DNA of 64,000 nt, taken from contig OW818699.1 of assembly GCA_942493385.1 (NCBI GenBank), positions 1,736,001-1,800,000 on the forward strand. Reading direction: 5' to 3'. This document shows positions 9,210 through 18,411 of the stretch, piece after piece; position 1 is the first letter of the stretch, and every line of letters starts with the position of its first letter. The stretch is from UBA8389 sp942493385 (lineage in GTDB: Bacteria > Bacteroidota > Bacteroidia > Bacteroidales > UBA1402). Both the position numbers and the translations under genes were made by a program. A model generated the notes under the pieces. It worked only from the letters and a program-made list of their open reading frames with translations. It searched no databases and was not told the DNA's origin.

Positions 9210-10952
9210 ATGAAACATTTTTCTTTAATCTCTCTCTTTGTCGTTTTTGCGCAAATATCCTTGCAAGCCCAAACCAAAGCCTTCCCTACAGCGGAAGGTT
9301 TTGGTTCTATGGCTTCAGGTGGACGTGGCGGTGTGGTCATCGAAGTGACCAACTTGGAAGACGATGCAACAGGTGCCACTGTGGGCAGTCTTCGTTGGGC
9401 GCTGAATCAAAGCAAGACCGTGCCGGCCACTATTGTGTTCCGAGTAGGGGGCATCATCAAATTGGTGGCCGACTTGCGTAGCACACGCACTGCTGGTACC
9501 ACCATTGCCGGTCAAACGGCTCCTGGTGACGGCATCACCATACGGGGTGCCAAAACAAACCTGGGAGGAAGTGTCAATCTCGTAGTCCGAAACATCCGTT
9601 TCCGCATCGGATTGAAGGGCGATACGTTATTTGCGGCAGGAGGTTCCATCGGTATCGAGAATGCCAGCAACTTCATTTTGGATCATTGCGTTTTCGGCTG
9701 GTCGGGTGAGGAAAACATGACCATGTACGACAACATCTCAACCACGGTGCAATGGAGCATCATCCACGAAGGTTTGTACGCCAGCGGACATGCCAAAGGC
9801 GCACGGAGTTATGGAACCCAATGGGGCGGACAAGGTGCAACTTATCATCACAACCTGTTGGCGCACAACTACAACCGAAGCCCCCGTTTTAATGGGGCCC
9901 GCAGCAACGACCGGAACGCACTGATCGACTTTGTGAACAATGTGAACTACAATTGGGGAAAATCAAACTCCTGTTATGGTAGCGACTTCGATTCTGGGGG
10001 ATTGACCAACCGCACCAATATGGTCAATAATTACTACAAGCCCGGTCTAGTGCGACCTGGAACAAGCAACTCCTTTTTCACTCAGGCCTCTTTCGGAAGT
10101 CAAACCACCGCACAAATTCCTGTTTTTTACATGAACGGAAATTACATGGAGGGTTCGGCAAACGCAACCAACAATACCGACAATTACAATGGTTTGGATG
10201 CGGGTGCCTATACCGCAAAATCGATTGCCAAAACGGCATTGATTTCTGCCACCCCGTTTTCGATAACCTATCCAGTAACGACCGAATCGGCAGCCAACGC
10301 CTATAGCACTGTTTTATCCAAAGCAGGCACCATTAAGCGCGATTCCGCAGAGCGTCGTGTCGTCAATGAGGTACGAACAGGCACCGCCTCTGGTAAAGGA
10401 ACCTCTGTGAGGTATTTGAATTCGGACGGAACAACCTATTCGAACAACGGATTTTACAACGTAGCCAAAGGCATCATCGATAATCCATCATTAGCTTTTG
10501 GATCTGAAATTGCATACCCATCCACCATATGGACCAGCACCATTGTGGATGCGGATCACGACGGAATGGACGATGCTTGGGAACTCGCAAAAGGATTGGA
10601 TCCTGCAAATGCAGAAGACCGAAATACCCTTTCGCCAAGTGGTTACACCGCCCTGGAAGTCTATCTGAACAGCCTGATGGGGGAGGAAATACTTTTCAGT
10701 ACCGGTATGAAATCGAACACTGTCTCCCACGGCATCGGCTTTATCCACAATCCAGCAAGCGATGTGATCAACTTGTTCAGCCCTGAAGCCATCAACCGAT
10801 ATCGCGTTTGTGATGTATCTGGCAAATGCCGTCAACAAGGTCATGAAGCAGGTATGACCAGTTTTGATGCTGCATTACTACCCAAAGGCCTTTATTTTTT
10901 AGCTTTAGAAACCGAATCCGGCAACAACGTTACTTTGAAATTCATTAAGTAA
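9210..10952 (+). CDS. Pectate lyase, polysaccharide lyase family 1, T9SS cargo
   Basis: The protein has 580 residues with a signal peptide ending near SLQAQ. The N-terminal half is a PL1-type parallel beta-helix: FPTAEGFGSMASGGRGG, then SLRWALNQ, TTIAGQTAPGDGITIRG and the FILDHCVFGWS strand. NRSPRFNGARS probably carries the catalytic arginine. A Ca-binding DADHDGMDDAWE loop (about residues 450-461) and a C-terminal sorting domain (about 505-580, KGLYFLALETESGNNVTLKFIK region) suggest secretion by the type IX system. It would cleave homogalacturonan by beta-elimination outside the cell. The next gene starts one base after its stop, so it heads the enzyme operon. Confidence 0.92.
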   Translation: MKHFSLISLFVVFAQISLQAQTKAFPTAEGFGSMASGGRGGVVIEVTNLEDDATGATVGSLRWALNQSKTVPATIVFRVGGIIKLVADLRSTRTAGTTIAGQTAPGDGITIRGAKTNLGGSVNLVVRNIRFRIGLKGDTLFAAGGSIGIENASNFILDHCVFGWSGEENMTMYDNISTTVQWSIIHEGLYASGHAKGARSYGTQWGGQGATYHHNLLAHNYNRSPRFNGARSNDRNALIDFVNNVNYNWGKSNSCYGSDFDSGGLTNRTNMVNNYYKPGLVRPGTSNSFFTQASFGSQTTAQIPVFYMNGNYMEGSANATNNTDNYNGLDAGAYTAKSIAKTALISATPFSITYPVTTESAANAYSTVLSKAGTIKRDSAERRVVNEVRTGTASGKGTSVRYLNSDGTTYSNNGFYNVAKGIIDNPSLAFGSEIAYPSTIWTSTIVDADHDGMDDAWELAKGLDPANAEDRNTLSPSGYTALEVYLNSLMGEEILFSTGMKSNTVSHGIGFIHNPASDVINLFSPEAINRYRVCDVSGKCRQQGHEAGMTSFDAALLPKGLYFLALETESGNNVTLKFIK

Positions 10953-10953
10953 A

Positions 10954-11844
10954 ATGACCAACAAGAAATTTTCCGGTGTCGTGGTGCCTATGGTTACGCC
11001 ACTGAGCCCTGAACTGCGAATCGATACGGATGCAGTGGCACGCATCATCCGATTATTCGCCGCAAACGGTATTGATCCCTTGGTGCTCGGTACGACTGGT
11101 GAGTCCAGTTCCATCAGCAAAAAGAGCAGTTTTGAGCTGGTCGCTGCTGCCATAGCGGCTAAAGCGCCCAACCAACGTATTTACGCCGGTTTGGTGGGAA
11201 ATCAAATCAAAGCCCTGATTAAACGCGGAAACCGATACCTTGAAATGGGCGTGGATGCCGTTGTGGCCACCTTACCATCGTACTATGTGTTGACTCCGGA
11301 ACAGATGTACACCTATTATAGGCATATGGCCAACAGTTTGGAGGGTCCCCTTCTGATGTACAACATAAAGGCCACCACACAAATGAGCATACCGTTGGAG
11401 CAAGTCGAAAAACTGAGTCATCACCCCAACATCTACGGACTCAAAGATTCAGAACGGGATGAAGAACGCATGAAAGCGTGCATTGAAAGCTATAAGGATA
11501 GACCCGACTTCTCCTATTTTTGTGGCTGGGGCGCCCAAAGTGCCGGAAGTTTGAAATTGGGAGCGGACGGCATCGTTCCGAGTACCGGTAACATCGTCCC
11601 TGAACTGTACAAGGCACTCTATCAGGCTGCTTTGAAGGGCGATTTTGAAACAGCCGACCAATTTCAAGTCCAAACCGATGATGTGGCCGTGTTGTACCAG
11701 AAGGACAGAACCCTTGGCCAATCACTGGCAGCGCTTAAAGTGATGATGCACAGCAAAGGCCTATGCGGTACCACGATGATGCCACCACTTACGGAGCTTT
11801 CTCAAAAAGAAGTTGATCAAATTAATGTAGAATTTGTAAAATAA
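10954..11844 (+). CDS. DapA-family (class I) aldolase, probable 2-keto-3-deoxy sugar acid aldolase
   Basis: The protein has 296 residues, standard for the DapA/NanA/KDG-aldolase family. Seen motifs: GTTGES (46-51) for carboxylate binding, the Tyr in LLMYNI (Tyr136) and the Schiff-base Lys in YGLKDS (Lys164). It is cytoplasmic, with no signal peptide. Enzymes of this family make or break a C-C bond next to pyruvate. Housekeeping lysine synthesis is unlikely because the gene is buried in a pectin operon with a symporter, alcohol dehydrogenase, PdxA2 and DUF1537 kinase. I infer retro-aldol cleavage of a 2-keto-3-deoxy acid from pectin, most attractively Dha from RG-II, giving pyruvate plus a C4 aldehyde acid. 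KDG or Kdo are alternative substrates. Confidence 0.88.
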   Translation: MTNKKFSGVVVPMVTPLSPELRIDTDAVARIIRLFAANGIDPLVLGTTGESSSISKKSSFELVAAAIAAKAPNQRIYAGLVGNQIKALIKRGNRYLEMGVDAVVATLPSYYVLTPEQMYTYYRHMANSLEGPLLMYNIKATTQMSIPLEQVEKLSHHPNIYGLKDSERDEERMKACIESYKDRPDFSYFCGWGAQSAGSLKLGADGIVPSTGNIVPELYKALYQAALKGDFETADQFQVQTDDVAVLYQKDRTLGQSLAALKVMMHSKGLCGTTMMPPLTELSQKEVDQINVEFVK

Positions 11845-11853
11845 CTCATTGTC

Positions 11854-13410
11854 ATGCTAGGACACACCATCCACTGGATCGATACCCTCATCGTTTTCGC
11901 CTCCGTTTTGGCTACCATTGGCGTCGGCCTGTATTTTGCCAAACGGCAGAAAAGCTCCGACCATTACTTTTCCGGAGGTCAGAACATTCCCGCCTGGGCC
12001 ATCGGTCTTTCCATCTTTGCCACCCTAATCAGCAGCGTCACCTTTTTGGCCTATCCTGCAGCCGCCTACAAATCCAACTGGATTCTGCTGGTGCAAGGGT
12101 TGATGGTGCCGCTGGTACTGGTCTGCATCATCTGGCTCGTCGTACCACTGTATCGAAAAGCAATTAGACTCAGTGCCTACGAGTATTTTGAACGCCGCTT
12201 CGGTTTTGGTGCGCGCGTGTACAGTTCCTTAGCCTTCATGCTCACCCATTTCTCCAAAATGGGAACCGTATTGTACTTGGTATGTTTGGTGCTCAATACC
12301 TTGAGCGGCATTCCAATTATGACACTAATTATTGGTATCGGTCTTTGCATCGTATTCCTTACTCTGGTCGGCGGCATCGAAGCCGTCATTTGGATGGATG
12401 TGATTCAGGGCTTTATGATCATCGGTGGCGGACTGCTTTGCCTGGGTCTACTTTTATTCAGACCCGAAGCCGGCCCCGTAGCCACCCTTCAACAAGCCTG
12501 GGATATGGGCAAGATTGGATTCGGCCCCTACGATTTCAGCTTTACCCAACTGACATTCTGGGTGATGGCCATCAATGGCGCCTTCTACGCCCTACAAAAA
12601 TACGGCACCGACCAGACCATCGTGCAACGCTACCTAGTTGCAAAATCCGATAAAGATGCCAAAAAAGCCTCCTACATCGGCGTTCTTACCACGGTGCCAG
12701 TCTGGTTGCTCTTCATGCTCATCGGTTCGCTGCTCTATGTCTTTTACCACAACGGTACCGCCGTCCTTCCCGAAGGCATGAAAGCCGACGAAGTATTCCC
12801 TTATTTCATGGGCACCCAACTTCCTGTAGGTGTCGTGGGGCTCGTGCTTTCAGCCATCGTCGCCGCCGCCTTTTCTACCCTGGCTTCGGATATGAACTGC
12901 CTCTCCGCCATTGGCGTTGAAGACTATTATCAACGGCTGAACCCGAACATCACGGACAAGCAACGCCTAAAGATGGGCCGCATGCTCGTAGGCATTTCAG
13001 GCATCGCCATGATGGGAGTGGCCAGCCTCTACGTCATCTGGCAAGGCGAAGGCGTGCTCGGCATGGTGTTCGAACTTTACGCCATATTCTCTGCCGGAAT
13101 CGTGGGCATCTTCCTGCTCGGTCTCTTTTCGACCCGTGCCAACAAACAAGGCCTGTACATCGGTATCGGCGTGACCGTGCTGTTTACGGCCTATGCCATG
13201 CTCACCTCCACCAAGTTTGAAGTTGGTGGCGAAGAACGCATCTTGCTAGATCTGGGCAATTGGAACTTCACCCAACACAAATACATGCTGGGCGTTTACA
13301 GCCACCTCATCGTCATCTTTGTAGGCTATGGCGCCAGTCTCTTTTTCAAAAAACCGAAACTGGGCGAACAACTCACCATATACAGTTTCCTCGAAGCAAG
13401 AAAAAAATGA
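11854..13410 (+). CDS. Sodium/solute symporter (SSS family)
   Basis: The protein has 518 residues and about 13 hydrophobic segments, usual for SSS. The N-terminus (TLIVFASVLATIGVGLYFAK, then a YFSGGQNIPAWAIG loop) and the first cytoplasmic turn SIFATLISSVTFLAYP are typical. It imports an organic solute with Na+ across the inner membrane. Its position directly after the aldolase, and its ATGA overlap with the dehydrogenase, suggest that it carries the acid sugar those enzymes degrade. The substrate is inferred, not seen. Confidence 0.93.
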   Translation: MLGHTIHWIDTLIVFASVLATIGVGLYFAKRQKSSDHYFSGGQNIPAWAIGLSIFATLISSVTFLAYPAAAYKSNWILLVQGLMVPLVLVCIIWLVVPLYRKAIRLSAYEYFERRFGFGARVYSSLAFMLTHFSKMGTVLYLVCLVLNTLSGIPIMTLIIGIGLCIVFLTLVGGIEAVIWMDVIQGFMIIGGGLLCLGLLLFRPEAGPVATLQQAWDMGKIGFGPYDFSFTQLTFWVMAINGAFYALQKYGTDQTIVQRYLVAKSDKDAKKASYIGVLTTVPVWLLFMLIGSLLYVFYHNGTAVLPEGMKADEVFPYFMGTQLPVGVVGLVLSAIVAAAFSTLASDMNCLSAIGVEDYYQRLNPNITDKQRLKMGRMLVGISGIAMMGVASLYVIWQGEGVLGMVFELYAIFSAGIVGIFLLGLFSTRANKQGLYIGIGVTVLFTAYAMLTSTKFEVGGEERILLDLGNWNFTQHKYMLGVYSHLIVIFVGYGASLFFKKPKLGEQLTIYSFLEARKK

Positions 13411-14555
13411 AAACCATCCAACTGCAACATCCCAAACGAACCGTCTTCGGGCCGGGTTGCCTGAACGACTTGGCTGCAGACCGCCTGATCACAGTGTCTC
13501 AACGCATCTTGTTGCTCGTTGCCACACCTTTATATATAGTAATGAAACCATTGGTCGAATCGTTTCGGTCGGCCGGGAAACAGGTGGACGTCTATGAATT
13601 CATTTTCCCGGGTGAACCCACGTTCAAACAAATGGACGAAATGCTGGTTCATTCCCAAGAGTTCCAACCCGATTGCGTCATCGGTATCGGAGGCGGCAGC
13701 GTGCTCGACTGTGCCAAACTGTTGGCCGCACTCACCAATAGCAAGCAACTTTTACGCGAAGTGCCAGGCATCAACATCCTTCAAGGCCGTAGCATCAACC
13801 TCCTTTGCGTGCCAACCACATCAGGCACCGGCAGCGAAATGTCGCCCATCGCCATCCTGCTCGATACGGATACCAACGAAAAAAAAGGCATCATCAGCCC
13901 CGACCTGGTGGCCGACGCCGCTTACATCGACCCGGCACTGACCTTGACCCTTCCTAAAAAGCTTACTGCCGAAACCGGTTTCGACGCCCTCTGCCATTGC
14001 ATCGAAGCCTACACCAACAAGTTTGCCCATCCTGCAGTGGATATTTACGCCCTCAAAGGCATCCAACTTATTAGCGCCAACCTGCTGAAAGCATGTCAGG
14101 ACGGCAGCAACCTCGAAGCCCGCATTGCTCTGTCAATGGCCTCCATGTACGGCGGCCTATGCCTTGGCCCGGTAAACACCTCTGCCGTGCATGCCCTTTC
14201 TTATGGACTTGGTGGAAAATACCATGTTTCGCATGGCCTCGCCAACGCCATTCTTTTGCCCGAAGTCCTGCTGTTCAATCTGCCAGCATGTGTGGAACGC
14301 ACCGCAGAAATCGCCCTTGCACTTGGCGTCCGCAAAGGCCCCGATGCAGAAACCACCGCTTTGGCAGGCATTCAGAAAATCCGCGAACTGTCCATCGCCT
14401 GCGGCATTCCACAGCACTTGTCCGAAATCGGCATTCAAGAAGCAGACCTACCCGAACTTGCTACCATTGCTCTAAATGTAAAAAGACTGCTGAACAACAA
14501 CCCCAGAGAAGTCAGAATGGAAGATGCATTGAGTATCTTTACGCTCCTCCTATGA
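13407..14555 (+). CDS. Iron-dependent (group III) alcohol dehydrogenase
   Basis: The protein has 382 residues. The start at 13407 overlaps the symporter stop as ATGA; the longer open frame to 13260 lies inside the symporter gene and is rejected. The family shows clearly: nucleotide loop GIGGGSVLDCAKLLA, PTTSGTGSEMSP, and metal ligands in ADAAYIDP (Asp), DALCHCIEAY (His) and VHALSYGLGGKYHVSHG (two His). It is a cytoplasmic NAD(P)-dependent oxidoreductase for small alcohols and aldehydes. In this operon it could reduce the C4 aldehyde acid released by the aldolase to a tetronate. That step is inference; oxidation of another sugar acid is also possible. Confidence 0.93.
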   Translation: MKTIQLQHPKRTVFGPGCLNDLAADRLITVSQRILLLVATPLYIVMKPLVESFRSAGKQVDVYEFIFPGEPTFKQMDEMLVHSQEFQPDCVIGIGGGSVLDCAKLLAALTNSKQLLREVPGINILQGRSINLLCVPTTSGTGSEMSPIAILLDTDTNEKKGIISPDLVADAAYIDPALTLTLPKKLTAETGFDALCHCIEAYTNKFAHPAVDIYALKGIQLISANLLKACQDGSNLEARIALSMASMYGGLCLGPVNTSAVHALSYGLGGKYHVSHGLANAILLPEVLLFNLPACVERTAEIALALGVRKGPDAETTALAGIQKIRELSIACGIPQHLSEIGIQEADLPELATIALNVKRLLNNNPREVRMEDALSIFTLLL

Positions 14556-14565
14556 ATAGACTCCT

Positions 14566-15603
14566 ATGAACAAAATGACACCCATCATCGGCATCAGCAT
14601 GGGCGATCCTGCTGGGATCGGTCCTGAAATCATCGTCAAAGCCTTCTTGCAAAAGGAGGTCCATGATCGTTGCCGTCCGCTGGTGGTCGGTGATGCGGCT
14701 GTGATGAAATACGCCGTGAAACTCCTTGGCGCAACCCTGAACGTGGTTTCCATCAATACGGTCTCTGAGGCAATTTTCTCTCCCGAAACCTTGAATGTGT
14801 TCGACCTTAAAAACGTCATCACTGCCGAACTCAAACCAGGAGAAGTCTCCGCCATGAGTGGTAACGCAGCCTTTGAAGCCGTTCGCACCGTCATTGATTT
14901 GGCGTTGAAAGGCGAAGTCGACGCCACTGTCACCGCACCCATCAACAAAGAGTCCATCCATAAAGCCGGTCACCATTACTCCGGCCACACGGAAATATAC
15001 GCCCATTTCACAAAAACCGACAAATTTGCCATGTTGTTGGCCGACGAAAACCTACGGGTAATCCACGTCACCACCCACGTTTCCCTGCGCAAAGCCTGCG
15101 ACCTGTGCAAGAAGTCGCGGATACTGGATGTCATCAAACTCCTCGATGACGCCTGCAAACAATTCGGCATCGCCAAACCCCGCATCGCTGTGGCCGGACT
15201 CAATCCCCATGCCGGTGAAAACGGTTTGTTCGGCGACGAGGAAATTCTGGAAATCATTCCTGCCATCCAAGAGGCTAACGAAAATGGTTTCACCGTAGAG
15301 GGTCCCATTCCGCCCGACACCCTATTCGTGAAGGCAGTTCAAGGCAAATACGACGGCTGCGTGGCCATGTACCACGACCAAGGCCACATACCCTTCAAGC
15401 TCGAAGGATTCCAGTGGGACAACGAGAAGCAGACGATGAAAAGCGTCAAAGGCGTAAACATCACCCTGGGGCTGCCCATCATCCGCACTTCCGTGGACCA
15501 CGGCACCGCTTTCGAAATCGCAGGCAAAGGCATCGCATCGGCCGACGCCATGCTCGTTTCCATCGATTACGCCATCCGCATGGCACAAAACCGCAACGCA
15601 TGA
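14566..15603 (+). CDS. pdxA2: PdxA2-type 4-phospho-tetronate dehydrogenase (decarboxylating)
   Basis: The protein has 345 residues, PdxA family. Seen: GDPAGIGPE (13-21), TAPINKESIH, the substrate loop HHYSGHTE, and metal ligands His171 (THVSLR), His215 (NPHAGE) and His270 (YHDQG), whose spacing matches known PdxA. True PdxA makes vitamin B6, but the PdxA2 branch oxidises and decarboxylates 4-phospho-D-threonate or erythronate to DHAP. Neighbourhood decides here: a DUF1537 four-carbon acid kinase overlaps its stop codon by ATGA, the recognised partner of PdxA2. I therefore call PdxA2 rather than PdxA. An in-frame ATG three codons in is an equal start option. Confidence 0.85.
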   Translation: MNKMTPIIGISMGDPAGIGPEIIVKAFLQKEVHDRCRPLVVGDAAVMKYAVKLLGATLNVVSINTVSEAIFSPETLNVFDLKNVITAELKPGEVSAMSGNAAFEAVRTVIDLALKGEVDATVTAPINKESIHKAGHHYSGHTEIYAHFTKTDKFAMLLADENLRVIHVTTHVSLRKACDLCKKSRILDVIKLLDDACKQFGIAKPRIAVAGLNPHAGENGLFGDEEILEIIPAIQEANENGFTVEGPIPPDTLFVKAVQGKYDGCVAMYHDQGHIPFKLEGFQWDNEKQTMKSVKGVNITLGLPIIRTSVDHGTAFEIAGKGIASADAMLVSIDYAIRMAQNRNA

Positions 15604-16775
15604 TTACCATCCTGGCCGACGACATTACCGGTGCCGCCGAAATTGCCGGTGTTTGCCTACGCTGCGGCATGACCGTCTCATTCGGGGTGAACAAACTTCC
15701 AACGGAGCTGGTGCAAGCCCGTGTGATTGCCACCGACAGCCGCTCCATGAGCGCCCAAGAGGCCCGCATGATCCATCGAGAATTAGCGGAAGCCATCGGC
15801 GACGTTTCCTCCGACAACGTTTTCAAGAAAACCGATTCCGTGCTACGCGGCTATGTCGTTGATGAGCTGGACGAATGGATGACCGTACTTGGATTTGATG
15901 AGGCTGTTCTGCAGCCTTCCAATCCATCCATCGGCCGCTGCATCGTAGATGGTTGCTATGTTATTGATGGTAAGGAACTGAACGATACCGACTTCAGCCG
16001 TGATTCGGATTTTCCAGCCTGGACTTCGGCCGTGGAAGGCTTGTTGATGGAACGAAACGGCAACCACACTTCCCGCAAGATTCACACAGGTAACGCGATC
16101 AACCTCAAACAGGGCATCAACGTTCCTGATTGCACGACGGTGGAGGATCTTAAAAAATCCGTTTTCAAAAGCAATCCGACCGTACTCCACGCAGGCAGCG
16201 CCGCTTTTTTCGCCGCTTGGCTGGAAGTGGTCCACGACCAGCTACCAACAGCCCAACCCATCGGGATCAATCCCATGCTCGGCCGATTCCTGATGGTCTG
16301 CGGCAGCAAACATACCCAAAGCGAAAACTACCTGATTTCCTCCAAAAAGAAAGGCTTGGCTGTCGCAGAGTTTCCCGAAGAGCTCCTGCAGGAAACCATT
16401 TCTGAAGAACATCTTATCGAATGGGCCGACAATCAGGCCGAATTCTGGGGTAGAACCGGCCAGATGATCGTCACCCAGGGTCACAGAAAAGTCACTTTCC
16501 CAGGGCATGCCGATGCGCTGCGGAATCGATTGGCCCAAGTGGTCATCCGAATGCTCGAACAATGCGCGGTCGGCGAACTGCTGTTGGAAGGCGGCGCCAC
16601 CACCTACGCACTTTTGGAGAAAAAAGGTTGGACCACACTCACGCCTTTGAATGAATTCAGCCCCGGTGTTGTCCGGATGGCGGTTTCCAGCAAACCCAAC
16701 CTGTTTCTCACCCTGAAACCCGGCAGTTATCCATGGCCGAGTTGGGAGGGTTCAACTACAGAAATCAACGAATAG
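15600..16775 (+). CDS. dtnK: Four-carbon acid sugar kinase (DUF1537), probable D-threonate kinase
   Basis: The protein has 391 residues. Start at 15600, sharing ATGA with the pdxA2 stop; upstream extension would lie inside pdxA2. The N-terminal ADDITGAAE motif and C-terminal LLLEGGATTYALL and LTLKPGSYPWPSW motifs are those of DUF1537 (FGGY-unrelated) kinases. Characterised members phosphorylate D-threonate, D-erythronate or 3-oxo-tetronates at O4. Members paired with PdxA2 and without OtnC/OtnI partners act on D-threonate, as here. The product, 4-phospho-D-threonate, would pass to PdxA2 to yield DHAP and CO2. Substrate assignment is inferred from the gene pair. Confidence 0.86.
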   Translation: MITILADDITGAAEIAGVCLRCGMTVSFGVNKLPTELVQARVIATDSRSMSAQEARMIHRELAEAIGDVSSDNVFKKTDSVLRGYVVDELDEWMTVLGFDEAVLQPSNPSIGRCIVDGCYVIDGKELNDTDFSRDSDFPAWTSAVEGLLMERNGNHTSRKIHTGNAINLKQGINVPDCTTVEDLKKSVFKSNPTVLHAGSAAFFAAWLEVVHDQLPTAQPIGINPMLGRFLMVCGSKHTQSENYLISSKKKGLAVAEFPEELLQETISEEHLIEWADNQAEFWGRTGQMIVTQGHRKVTFPGHADALRNRLAQVVIRMLEQCAVGELLLEGGATTYALLEKKGWTTLTPLNEFSPGVVRMAVSSKPNLFLTLKPGSYPWPSWEGSTTEINE

Positions 16776-16783
16776 CCAATTAT

Positions 16784-18367
16784 ATGCACCTTAAAAAACT
16801 CCTTTACCTGTCTCTTATCCTGACAGGCTTTACCTTTACCACTTCGGCCAAGACTGTCAACATGCAACAAGCAGGCGCCCTGGCCGACAGCAAAACCCTA
16901 AACACGGCGGTAATTGCCAAAACCATTTCCGAACTCGCCCAGCAGGGTGGGGGAACCCTCTTTTTCCCGGCAGGCACTTACTTGACCGGTCCCATCGAAC
17001 TTAAAAGCAACATCACCCTCGATCTCGAATCGGGCGCCGTACTGAGCTTCACCGACGACTTCGACCAATACCTGCCTTTCGTGGAAATGCGTTACGAAGG
17101 AGTTGTCATGAAAAGTTTCCATCCGCTCATTTACGCGTACGAGGCCGAAAACATCACCATCAAAGGCCGCGGAGTCTTGGAAGGCAACGGCAAGAAGTGG
17201 TGGATGGCCGCCTGGGGTTTTGACGGAGCTGGTGCCAAAACCGACTTGAGCAAATACCAGGACCTCTGGACCAAAACCAATCCCGGTTTCAAAATCGAGG
17301 AAAATTCCGATTGGAAAGGCACCTTGGCCAAACGCTTTTTCCGTCCGCCCTTTTTTCAAGCCTATAAAAGCAAGAACATCCGCATCGAAGGCGTCAAATT
17401 TACGAATTCCCCCTTCTGGACCGTGAATCCCGAATTCTGCAGCAACGTGACCGTTGACGGCATCACCATCGACAATCCCACTTCACCGAATACGGACGGC
17501 ATCAATCCAGAATCCTGCGACAACGTGCACATCGCCAATTGCCACATCAGCGTGGGCGACGACTGCATCACCATCAAGTCCGGTCGCGACCTGCAAGGCC
17601 GACAATACGGAGTTCCCTGTCAAAACATCACCATCACCAACTGCACCATGCTGTCCGGTCACGGGGGTGTGGTCATTGGCAGCGAGATGTCTGGCAGTGT
17701 CCGCAAAGTCACCATTTCCAATTGCGTGTTCGACGGAACCGACCGTGGCATCCGCATCAAGTCCACCCGCGGCAGGGGCGGCATCGTGGAGGACATCCGC
17801 GTGAGCAACATCGTGATGCGCAACATACAGAAGGAAGCCATCAACTTGAATCTGTTTTATTCCAAAGTCCCGGCAGAACCCGTTTCGGATCGTACCCCGA
17901 TTTTCCGCAACATCCACATAAGCAACATGACCGGTGTGGAAATCAATGCGGCAGGTGCTATCTTGGGGCTGCCGGAAATGCCCATCTCCGATTTGAGTTT
18001 TACCGACATCGATTTGAAAGCCAAAACCGGTTTCGTGGTGAGCGATGCCAGCAACATTCGGATGAGTGGGGTGACGGTTTCCACCGAAAAAGGACCGGCA
18101 TTTTTGTTGGAGCGAGTGAACGAAGCCCAGCTTCTGGCATTGAAAACAAACAAGCCGCTGACAGATGCTCCCGTACTTAGTCTGAAAGACTGCAAAGATA
18201 TTTTGATCCAAAACGCCTTTCCATTGCCAGGAAGTCAAGCCTACCTAAGGCTCAGTAGTAAATCCAGTCAAGGCATCCTACTGAAAGACAATTACCTGAA
18301 ACGACTGGAAACACCGGTTCTGAAAGGGGAGGATTTGCTACCGAATGCTTTGACAGAAATCGAGTAA
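16784..18367 (+). CDS. Polygalacturonase, glycoside hydrolase family 28
   Basis: The protein has 527 residues. I place the start at 16784, where a signal peptide begins (MHLKKLLYLSLILTGFTF), eight bases after the kinase stop; the frame is open from 16733 but that part overlaps the kinase. All four GH28 motifs are present: NTDG at 236-239, DD at 259-260, GHG at 292-294 and RIK at 324-326, so the catalytic aspartates Asp238, Asp259 and Asp260 are intact. It hydrolyses alpha-1,4-galacturonan in the periplasm. RG-II loci carry a GH28 for the homogalacturonan backbone, which fits the neighbours here. Confidence 0.94.
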   Translation: MHLKKLLYLSLILTGFTFTTSAKTVNMQQAGALADSKTLNTAVIAKTISELAQQGGGTLFFPAGTYLTGPIELKSNITLDLESGAVLSFTDDFDQYLPFVEMRYEGVVMKSFHPLIYAYEAENITIKGRGVLEGNGKKWWMAAWGFDGAGAKTDLSKYQDLWTKTNPGFKIEENSDWKGTLAKRFFRPPFFQAYKSKNIRIEGVKFTNSPFWTVNPEFCSNVTVDGITIDNPTSPNTDGINPESCDNVHIANCHISVGDDCITIKSGRDLQGRQYGVPCQNITITNCTMLSGHGGVVIGSEMSGSVRKVTISNCVFDGTDRGIRIKSTRGRGGIVEDIRVSNIVMRNIQKEAINLNLFYSKVPAEPVSDRTPIFRNIHISNMTGVEINAAGAILGLPEMPISDLSFTDIDLKAKTGFVVSDASNIRMSGVTVSTEKGPAFLLERVNEAQLLALKTNKPLTDAPVLSLKDCKDILIQNAFPLPGSQAYLRLSSKSSQGILLKDNYLKRLETPVLKGEDLLPNALTEIE

Positions 18368-18411
18368 ATATTAAAGTAAAAGTTTAAACAATACAATATA
18401 ATGCATTTAAG

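Noticed and set aside
10954..11844. DapA as lysine biosynthesis enzyme
   Set aside because: No other lysine genes are near, and it is locked in an operon of sugar acid catabolism and pectin enzymes.
14566..15603. PdxA as vitamin B6 biosynthesis enzyme
   Set aside because: The ATGA overlap with a DUF1537 kinase and the pectin operon context fit PdxA2 in acid-sugar breakdown far better.
17483..18238. 251-codon minus-strand frame
   Set aside because: Shadow of the GH28 gene; no start context and no recognisable domain.
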